A stretch of DNA of 39,304 bases from NCBI RefSeq assembly GCF_001422445.1, contig NZ_LMNA01000013.1, forward strand, positions 143-39,446, written 5' to 3'. The notes under the pieces were generated by a model. That model was not told where the DNA came from. It was given only the letters and a program-made list of their open reading frames with translations, and did no database searches. Each line of letters begins with the position of its first letter. Position 1 is the stretch's first letter. The translations under genes and the position numbers were made by a program. This document shows, in pieces, positions 34,081 to 39,304 of the stretch. Source of the DNA: Pseudorhodoferax sp. Leaf274 (GTDB lineage Bacteria > Pseudomonadota > Gammaproteobacteria > Burkholderiales > Burkholderiaceae_C).

Positions 34081-35505
34081 ATGTCAACCAATAACGAAGC
34101 CCCGGGCGGCTACCGGCGCGTGACGCTGACCGTCGCCGCCGTGATGTTCATGCTGATGCTGGACAGCAGCATCCTCAACACCTCGCTGCCGTCCATCGCG
34201 CGCGACCTCGGCGCGCAGCCGCTGGCGCTCAGCGCCACCATCACGGCCTACCTGCTGGCCAGCGCCGTGGTGCTGCCGCTGGCCTCCTGGCTGGCGGACC
34301 GCCACGGCATGCGCCGGCTGTTCCTGGTGGCCGTGGGCGTGTTCACGCTGGCATCGCTGCTGTGCGGGCTGGCGCAGACGCCTGGCCAGCTCGTGGCGGC
34401 GCGCGCACTGCAAGGCCTGGGCGGCGGGCTGCTGCTGCCCATCGGCCGGGCGATTGCGCTGCGCGGCTCGCGCACGCAGGACCGCATCGCCATCACCGCG
34501 CTGCTGACCTGGCCCATGCTGTTCGCGCCCGTGCTGGGGCCGCCGCTGGGCGGCTTCATCACGACCTACTGGTCGTGGCACTGGAACTTCCTGCTCAACG
34601 TGCCGATCGGCCTGGCGGGCCTGTGGCTGGTGCGGCGCTGGGTGCCGGCCGATGGCGCGCCCGCGCCGCGGCCGCTGGACATTCCCGGGGCCCTGGGCGC
34701 CATCGGCGGGCTGTGCCTGTTGATCACGGGGCTGGAAGCGGCCGCGCACACGGCCGATCCCGCGGCCTCGCGGCTGCCCGCGCTGCTGGCCGTGCTGGCG
34801 GGACTGGCCGGCCTGGCCTGGACGGCGCGCCACCTGCGGCGCACGCCCCATCCGCTCGTGAGCCTGGCGCCGTTCGGCTGGCGCAGCTTCTCCATCGCCT
34901 CGCTGGGCGGCACGCTGGCCTCGATGAGCATCCAGGCCACGCCCTTCCTGCTGCCGCTGCTGTTCCAGCTCGGCCTGGGCCACGACGCGGTGACGGCGGG
35001 CGCCATGCTGCTGCCCTACTTCCTGGGCAACCTGGCGCTCAAGTCGGTGACCACGCCCATCCTCAAGCGCTTCGGCTTTCGGCGCGTGCTGCTGGTCTCG
35101 GGCAGCCTGAGCGTGCTGGCCATCGCCGCGTTCGCGGCCGTGACGCCGCAGACCGGCTGGCCCGTGCTGGCTGCGCTGCTGGTCGTTTCGGGCTGCGCGC
35201 GCTCCATGCTGCTCACGGCCAACTCCACGCTCATGATGATCGAGCTGCCCAATGCGCAGATGGGCGCGGGCTCCACGCTGTCGGCGATCGCCATGCAGGT
35301 GGCCGCGGCCATGGGCGTGGCGGTTGCCGCACTGGCCCTGACACTGGCGGGCCAGCGCCATGCACAGGCAGGCGGCCAGGTGCTGCTGCAGGACTTCCAC
35401 CTGGCCTTCCTGGCCGTGGCCGCCGTCGGCGCGCTCGCGTTGTGGCACTACCGGCGCGTGCCGGCGAACGTCGGCGCGGGCATGCTGGCCGGCAAGGCCG
35501 CCTGA
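34081..35505 (+). CDS. DHA2-type MFS multidrug exporter
   Basis: This 474-residue protein has the pattern of 14-helix drug:H+ antiporters (EmrB/QacA-like). Seen are the first-helix segment FMLMLDSSILNTSLPSIARD with the conserved Asp, motif A SWLADRHGMRRLFL at about 67-80, and RALQGLGGGLLLPIG. The antiporter motif C is APVLGPPLGGFI at about 147-158. Full length and intact motifs suggest function. ATG 34081 (MSTNNEAPG) is used; an in-frame ATG at 34072 adds three residues. The start is preceded by AGGA at close spacing. The gene diverges from argG; a dyad and a direct repeat overlap its start region. The exported compound is unknown. Confidence 0.9.
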   Translation: MSTNNEAPGGYRRVTLTVAAVMFMLMLDSSILNTSLPSIARDLGAQPLALSATITAYLLASAVVLPLASWLADRHGMRRLFLVAVGVFTLASLLCGLAQTPGQLVAARALQGLGGGLLLPIGRAIALRGSRTQDRIAITALLTWPMLFAPVLGPPLGGFITTYWSWHWNFLLNVPIGLAGLWLVRRWVPADGAPAPRPLDIPGALGAIGGLCLLITGLEAAAHTADPAASRLPALLAVLAGLAGLAWTARHLRRTPHPLVSLAPFGWRSFSIASLGGTLASMSIQATPFLLPLLFQLGLGHDAVTAGAMLLPYFLGNLALKSVTTPILKRFGFRRVLLVSGSLSVLAIAAFAAVTPQTGWPVLAALLVVSGCARSMLLTANSTLMMIELPNAQMGAGSTLSAIAMQVAAAMGVAVAALALTLAGQRHAQAGGQVLLQDFHLAFLAVAAVGALALWHYRRVPANVGAGMLAGKAA

Positions 35506-35509
35506 GCCC

Positions 35510-36388
35510 TCACCGCCCGGACAGCGCGGGGTAGGTGAAGGCCAGCGCGTGCACGGCGTTGACGGCAAAGTGCACGAGCACCGGCGGGCCCAGGCGGCCG
35601 GTGAGCGCGTAGGCCAGCGCTGCACCCAGGCCCGTGAGGCCCGCCAGCATGGCCATGCGCGGCCCGCCCGCGAGATGGGCCAGGCCAAACAAGGCGGCCG
35701 ACAGCACCACGGCGATGGCGGAGCGGCCGGCCGTGGGCCGCGCGGGCTGGGCGCCGAAGCGGCCCGCCAGCACGTCCTGCACGAGCAGGCGGAACAGCGC
35801 CTCTTCGGCCACGCAGGTCAGCAGCAGGTTCACGGGCAGGAACCAGGCCAGCTGCAGGCTCCACTTGAAGTCCGGCCGCACCAGGCCCAGCCACCAGCCC
35901 AGGCCCAGCACGAGGCCCACCGTCGCGAGCGCGATGGCGGCCGCCACGCCCGCGGCGCGCCGGCCGTCGCCCTGCGCGGGCGGTGCCAGCAGCACCAGCA
36001 GCGCCAGGCCCACCGAACCCTTGTCGAAGTTCAGGTGCTGCGTGAACGGGCGCGCCCCGGCCGACCAGCGCACGCCGTCCAGCAGCACCGGGTTGTGAAA
36101 GCCCGGCACCCGGTGCAGCGCGAGCGCCGTGCACAGGCCCGCCAGCGCCAGCCAAAGCACGACGAGCAGCACGCCGTTCTGAACGCGCGGCGCCATTGCT
36201 GCCGGCACGAACAATGCCGCCAACGCGGCCAGTGCCGGCGTCTGCAGCAGGCCCTGGTTCCACGCCATGGCCACGGCCAGCCCGTACAGCACGGCCCAGG
36301 GCGGCACATGGCCCGGCCAGCCTTGCCGCGGCAGCGGCCACCACGCCGCCGCAATGGACAGCAGCAACAGGACGAAGGGCGTGCGCAT
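35510..36388 (-). CDS. CPBP-family intramembrane metalloprotease
   Basis: This 292-residue, highly hydrophobic protein has about eight membrane segments and a C-terminal CPBP (CAAX protease/Abi) domain. The catalytic motifs are in order: the Glu-Glu pair in CVAEEALFRLLVQD at about 192-205, FGLAHLAGG with the metal-ligand His, and HFAVNAVHAL near the C-terminus. These glutamic-type or metal-assisted membrane proteases occur in CAAX processing, bacteriocin immunity and stress responses; no specific substrate can be assigned. It converges on the MFS exporter gene, with only 4 bp between the stop codons. Confidence 0.9.
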   Translation of the reverse strand: MRTPFVLLLLSIAAAWWPLPRQGWPGHVPPWAVLYGLAVAMAWNQGLLQTPALAALAALFVPAAMAPRVQNGVLLVVLWLALAGLCTALALHRVPGFHNPVLLDGVRWSAGARPFTQHLNFDKGSVGLALLVLLAPPAQGDGRRAAGVAAAIALATVGLVLGLGWWLGLVRPDFKWSLQLAWFLPVNLLLTCVAEEALFRLLVQDVLAGRFGAQPARPTAGRSAIAVVLSAALFGLAHLAGGPRMAMLAGLTGLGAALAYALTGRLGPPVLVHFAVNAVHALAFTYPALSGR

Positions 36389-36417
36389 GGCCTACGCCGC
36401 CCGCCGGCGGCGCGCCA

Positions 36418-37245
36418 TCAGGCCGCGGGCGCCCACAGCACGCGCTCGGAATGCGTGTAGACGCTCAGCCTGTCGCCGCGCGCGAAGCCGACCAGCGCCA
36501 GGTTGGCGTCCGCCGCCAGCGCGATCGCCAGCCCCGTCACGCCAGAGACCGCCGCCAGCAGCGCGCTGCCGGCACGCACGGTCTTGCCGACCATCTCGTA
36601 GCTGGCCCGGCTCGTCACGACCACGAAGCCTTGCGGCACCTGGGCGCGGGCCACGAGCAACGCGCCGACCAGTTTGTCGAGCGCGTTGTGGCGGCCCACG
36701 TCCTCGCGCACGAACAGCAACCGGCCCTGGGCGTCGGCGAAGCCCGCGGCATGGGTGGCACCGCTGGCGTCGCGCAGCGGCTGGCTCCGGTCCAGGGCCT
36801 GCATGGCCAGCGACACGGCGGCGGCGTCGAACCGCGCGCCGCTTTGCAGCGGTGCGGGCCGCTGCACGGCCTGCGGCAGGCTCTCGGCGCCGCACAGGCC
36901 ACAGCCGGTGCGGCCGGCCAGGCTGCGGCGTTTGTCCTTGAGCCGCGCAAAGCAGCCGGACGCGATCTGCACCTGCACCGTGAGCCCGCCACCGCCCTCG
37001 ACGAGCGCGATGTCGCGCACGTCGGCGCGGCTGTCGACGATGCCTTCGGTCAACGAGAAACCGAGCGCGAAGTCTTCCAGGTCCAGCGGCGTGGCCAGCA
37101 TCACGGCATGCGAGATGCCGTTGTATTCGAGCGCGACCGGCACCTCCTCGGCCACGCAGTCGGCCTCGGGCGCGCCCGGGCCGCGCCGGACGGGCACGCT
37201 GCGCGTGCCGGGGGGAATGCGGGGGCGGGCGTCCTGCGTTTGCAT
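36418..37245 (-). CDS. fdhD: Formate dehydrogenase accessory sulfurtransferase
   Basis: This 275-residue protein matches FdhD, which passes sulfur from IscS to the molybdenum cofactor and so activates formate dehydrogenases. Family segments are VAEEVPVALEYNGISHAVML, PLDLEDFALGFSLTEGI, the catalytic Cys pair C115/C118 in GRTGCGLCGAESL, DVGRHNALDKLVGALL and TSRASYEMVGKTVRAG. ATG 37245 is at the family N-terminus; the frame continues upstream only by lack of stops. No formate dehydrogenase structural gene is in the window. It lies 29 bp downstream of the CPBP protease gene on the same strand. Confidence 0.95.
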   Translation of the reverse strand: MQTQDARPRIPPGTRSVPVRRGPGAPEADCVAEEVPVALEYNGISHAVMLATPLDLEDFALGFSLTEGIVDSRADVRDIALVEGGGGLTVQVQIASGCFARLKDKRRSLAGRTGCGLCGAESLPQAVQRPAPLQSGARFDAAAVSLAMQALDRSQPLRDASGATHAAGFADAQGRLLFVREDVGRHNALDKLVGALLVARAQVPQGFVVVTSRASYEMVGKTVRAGSALLAAVSGVTGLAIALAADANLALVGFARGDRLSVYTHSERVLWAPAA

Positions 37246-37346
37246 GTCCGCAAGTCTCGCACCACTGGCGGACCGGCTGGTTCTCAGCGTGCGGCAAGCC
37301 CGTGGCCCCGGGGGGCGATGGCGCCGCACGGCGGTCAGTGTCAGGG

Positions 37347-37757
37347 TCAGGGTTGGCGGCCGGCCCGGAAGACGACGCGCCGGGCCAGCAGGAAATTGAC
37401 CACCAATCCAGCCCCGCTGCCCACCGCAACGCCCAGGGCGGGCGCGTACCGCGCATCGCTGAGCTGCAGGACCAGCGAATAGGCAAGGTAGTTCACTGCG
37501 CCCCCACCGAGCATGGACAGCAAGTACAGCAGGTACTGCCGCCCCATGGCCCACGGGCCGACGACCGGCGGGCCATCGGCAAAGGTATGCCTGCGGTTCA
37601 CCACCCAGGTGGCCGTGGCCGCGCAAAGAAACGACAGGACACGGGCCGCGTACCAGCCGAGCAGGCCGGATGCGGCATACAGCACCGCCACATCGACCAC
37701 GAAGCCCAGGGCCCCGGCGATGCAGAACTTCGCGAAGGTGCTGGCGGGCAGCCTCAC
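37347..37757 (-). CDS. GtrA-family membrane protein
   Basis: This 136-residue protein has four predicted membrane helices and the GtrA fold. Landmarks are FAKFCIAGALGFVVDVAVLY (helix 1), RVLSFLCAATATWVVNRRHTF (helix 2 with the N-R-x-x-T-F motif), QYLLYLLSMLGGGAVNYLAY and GSGAGLVVNFLLARRVVF. GtrA-like proteins help flip or transfer undecaprenyl-linked sugars in surface polysaccharide modification. I place the start at GTG 37757, which overlaps the glycosyltransferase stop as GTGA; the longer frame to 37844 merely reads antisense through that gene. The coupling supports a working pair with the upstream glycosyltransferase. Confidence 0.88.
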   Translation of the reverse strand: MRLPASTFAKFCIAGALGFVVDVAVLYAASGLLGWYAARVLSFLCAATATWVVNRRHTFADGPPVVGPWAMGRQYLLYLLSMLGGGAVNYLAYSLVLQLSDARYAPALGVAVGSGAGLVVNFLLARRVVFRAGRQP

Positions 37758-38719
37758 GTGGCCGGCCCGACCGGAATGGCCAGGTAGAACAAGCGCTTGG
37801 TCTCGCGCCGGCCCGTGGTCACGGTGTTCAGGATCGCGCCGCACACCAGGGACAGCATGGCGCCGATCATGAGCCCGGTCGCGAGGACGGCCGTCGGCAG
37901 GCGCGGCACCAGGCCGGTCTGCGCGTAGGTGATGGCCAGGGGGATGCTGATGCCGATCGCGGCCAGCGCCATGATGGCGGCCACCAGGGAGAAGAACGCC
38001 AGGGGCCGTTCGACGACGTACAGCTTCATGATCGTCTTCAGGATGCGCCAGCCATCCCGGTAGGTCGACAGCTTGCTGGCCGAGCCCTCTGGACGGGCCC
38101 GGTAGGCAACCGCGGCCTCGGCATACGGCATGCGCAGCTCGAGCGCGTGGACGGTCAGTTCGGTCTCGATCTCGAAGCCATGCGAGATGGCCGGGAACGA
38201 TTTGACATAGCGGCGCGAGAACACCCGGTAGCCCGACAGCATGTCGGAGAAGTGGCCTCCGAAGATCCGCGCCACCGACCCGGTCAGCAGACGGTTGCCC
38301 CAGCGGTGGCCCGGCCGGTATGTGTGCGCATCGAGGTGGTCATCGACGCGGCAGCCGACCAGCATGTCCAGGCGCTCCTCGTGCAGCTGGCGGACATGCT
38401 GCACCATGCCCGAGGGATCGTAGGTGGCGTCGCCGTCCACCATCACGTAGACATCGGCCTGCACGTCCGCGAACATGCGGCGCACCACGTTGCCTTTGCC
38501 GCGCAGGGCGACCTTGACGACCTGCGCACCGTGCGCCCGGGCGACACCGGCCGTGTCGTCGCTGGAATCGTTGTCGAACACCCAAAGGTCCGCGTGCGGC
38601 AGCACCGCGTGGATTTCGTCCAGCGTGTGCCCGATGGCCAGGGCCTCGTTGTAGCAGGGGATGATGATGGCGACGCGCGCTGCACGGGGCGTTCTGGAGT
38701 CGGCTTCGGTGGTCTGCAT
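37754..38719 (-). CDS. Family 2 glycosyltransferase, DPM1/GtrB-like
   Basis: This 321-residue enzyme has an N-terminal GT-A domain at about 14-235 and two C-terminal membrane helices at about 243-263 and 275-300. Motifs are VAIIIPCYNEALAIG, FDNDSSDDT, ALRGKGNVVRRM, the metal-binding DGD at residues 95-97 in VMVDGDATYDP, and DMLSGYRVFSRRYVKSFP. This architecture is typical of GtrB-like enzymes that charge undecaprenyl phosphate with a sugar nucleotide. It precedes and overlaps a GtrA-like gene by 4 bases. No third, serotype-specific transferase is present. ATG 38719 is chosen as the Met just before the conserved domain. Confidence 0.92.
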   Translation of the reverse strand: MQTTEADSRTPRAARVAIIIPCYNEALAIGHTLDEIHAVLPHADLWVFDNDSSDDTAGVARAHGAQVVKVALRGKGNVVRRMFADVQADVYVMVDGDATYDPSGMVQHVRQLHEERLDMLVGCRVDDHLDAHTYRPGHRWGNRLLTGSVARIFGGHFSDMLSGYRVFSRRYVKSFPAISHGFEIETELTVHALELRMPYAEAAVAYRARPEGSASKLSTYRDGWRILKTIMKLYVVERPLAFFSLVAAIMALAAIGISIPLAITYAQTGLVPRLPTAVLATGLMIGAMLSLVCGAILNTVTTGRRETKRLFYLAIPVGPAT

Positions 38720-38946
38720 GGGCGCCAGGTGCGTTGGTTGAACGGTGGGCGTGGGCCGATGCGACCAGCAACTGGCGATCGGCACGGGCGGTGCTGCCCT
38801 GGATTGTGGCGCGAACCGACCGCCCCCGAGGCGCGTCCAGAACGGCACCGGCGGAAAAACACAGAATGGCCAGTGGCGGTACCCCGCTGCGCGATGCAGA
38901 CGGCGCCCCGCCATCCGGGCCGCGTGGAGCTGGCAGGCTGCGCCCA

Positions 38947-38990
38947 GCCCGGGGCAGCCGGGCCTGGACGCATGGCACGACATGCCGTCC
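38947..38990 (-). terminator. Two hairpins downstream of the Mrp/ApbC gene
   Basis: Five bases past the ApbC-type stop, CATGCCGTCC (38981-38990) pairs with GGACGCATG (38966-38974), with a single bulged base and a 6-base loop. A second stem follows, GCCCGG (38947-38952) with CCGGGC (38958-38963). No T run is seen, so termination is plausible but not certain. The rest of the 275-bp gap (38720-38994) holds no gene I can support. Confidence 0.4.
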
Positions 38991-38994
38991 GGGA

Positions 38995-39304
38995 TCAGGT
39001 GTCCTTGGACACCTTGATCGTCGGGAACCTGGACGAGAAGTCCTTGTTCTTCTGCGCAATCGCCACCGCCACCTGGCGCGCCACCGCCTTGTAGATGCCG
39101 GCCAGCTCGCCGTCCGGCTCGGCCACCACCGTGGGCGTGCCGCTGTCGGCCTGCTCGCGGATGGCCATGGCCAGCGGCAGCGCGCCCAGGTAGTCGAGCT
39201 GGTAGTCGGCGGCCATCTTCTGCCCGCCGTGCGCACCGAAGATGTGCTCCTGGTGGCCGCACTGGCTGCACACGTGCACGGCCATGTTCTCCACCAGGCC
39301 CAGG
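38995..39304 (-). CDS. apbC: Mrp/ApbC-family Fe-S cluster carrier, C-terminal end (5' part outside window)
   Basis: About 103 C-terminal residues are visible; the frame continues through the right edge. The sequence VENMAVHVCSQCGHQEHIFG contains the C-x-x-C pair used by Mrp/Nbp35-type ATPases to hold a bridging 4Fe-4S cluster. GGQKMAADYQLDYLGALPLA, IREQADSGTPTVV and GIYKAVARQVA are conserved in betaproteobacterial ApbC. The Walker/deviant P-loop region lies outside the window. The protein delivers Fe-S clusters to apo-proteins in the cytoplasm. The symbol is assigned from the C-terminal match only. Confidence 0.9.
   Translation of the reverse strand, partial: LGLVENMAVHVCSQCGHQEHIFGAHGGQKMAADYQLDYLGALPLAMAIREQADSGTPTVVAEPDGELAGIYKAVARQVAVAIAQKNKDFSSRFPTIKVSKDT

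Noticed and set aside
38720-38994. Small genes in the 275-bp gap before the glycosyltransferase
   Set aside because: Open frames here are short, lack ribosome sites and recognisable motifs, and have the composition expected of chance frames in GC-rich DNA.

Overview
The window is very GC-rich, has G/C-ending codons throughout, and carries four periplasmic Bug/TctC-type solute-binding proteins, a beta-ketoadipate operon and several CoA-ester catabolic genes. This mix points to a betaproteobacterium of the Burkholderiales, most likely Comamonadaceae-like (Variovorax/Acidovorax relatives). The genus is an inference. No rRNA, tRNA, CRISPR array, insertion sequence or phage gene was seen, and no gene-free stretch exceeds 300 bases.

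Region 1 (1-7180, minus strand) is a type I secretion locus. An ABC exporter (hlyB type) overlaps a membrane-fusion protein gene (hlyD type) by 8 bases. After a 277-base AT-rich gap with a strong inverted repeat comes the start of a giant gene that runs off the left edge. Its 1127 visible codons are almost entirely octapeptide repeats of the form A-L-T-T-x-Q-V/I-x, ordered into larger modules marked by invariant E-T-R-D octads. This is the most unusual object in the window. Long frames on the opposite strand here are artefacts of the in-phase repeat.

Region 2 (7266-15789) is a CoA-dependent acid catabolon. A six-gene minus-strand operon (acyl-CoA dehydrogenase, MaoC hydratase, Bug protein, MmgE/PrpD protein, MFS transporter, CitE-like lyase) diverges from a GntR/UTRA regulator, followed by a type III CoA-transferase. 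The enzymes can be ordered into activation, oxidation, hydration and C-C cleavage of a dicarboxylate. A shared ATTGTCCG-ACA site lies before both transcription units.

Region 3 (15811-21043) is an IclR regulator divergent from pcaI-pcaJ-pcaF-SDR-Bug, the terminal steps of the beta-ketoadipate pathway with two extra genes. Region 4 (21045-24469) has a pdxA-like gene with a Bug gene, divergent from a LysR regulator, then a group II truncated globin. Region 5 (24557-31878) holds a large FtsX/YbbP-type permease, an SMP-30 family lactonase-like gene, a fourth Bug gene, an AraC-type regulator and an amidase; a 21-bp-spaced direct repeat before the amidase is a candidate AraC-type operator.

Region 6 (31918-39304) is mostly housekeeping or unlinked genes: MarC-family membrane protein, argininosuccinate synthase (argG), a DHA2-type MFS exporter with an operator-like dyad, a CPBP membrane protease, fdhD, a GtrA/glycosyltransferase pair, and the 3' end of an Mrp/ApbC-type Fe-S carrier gene cut by the right edge.
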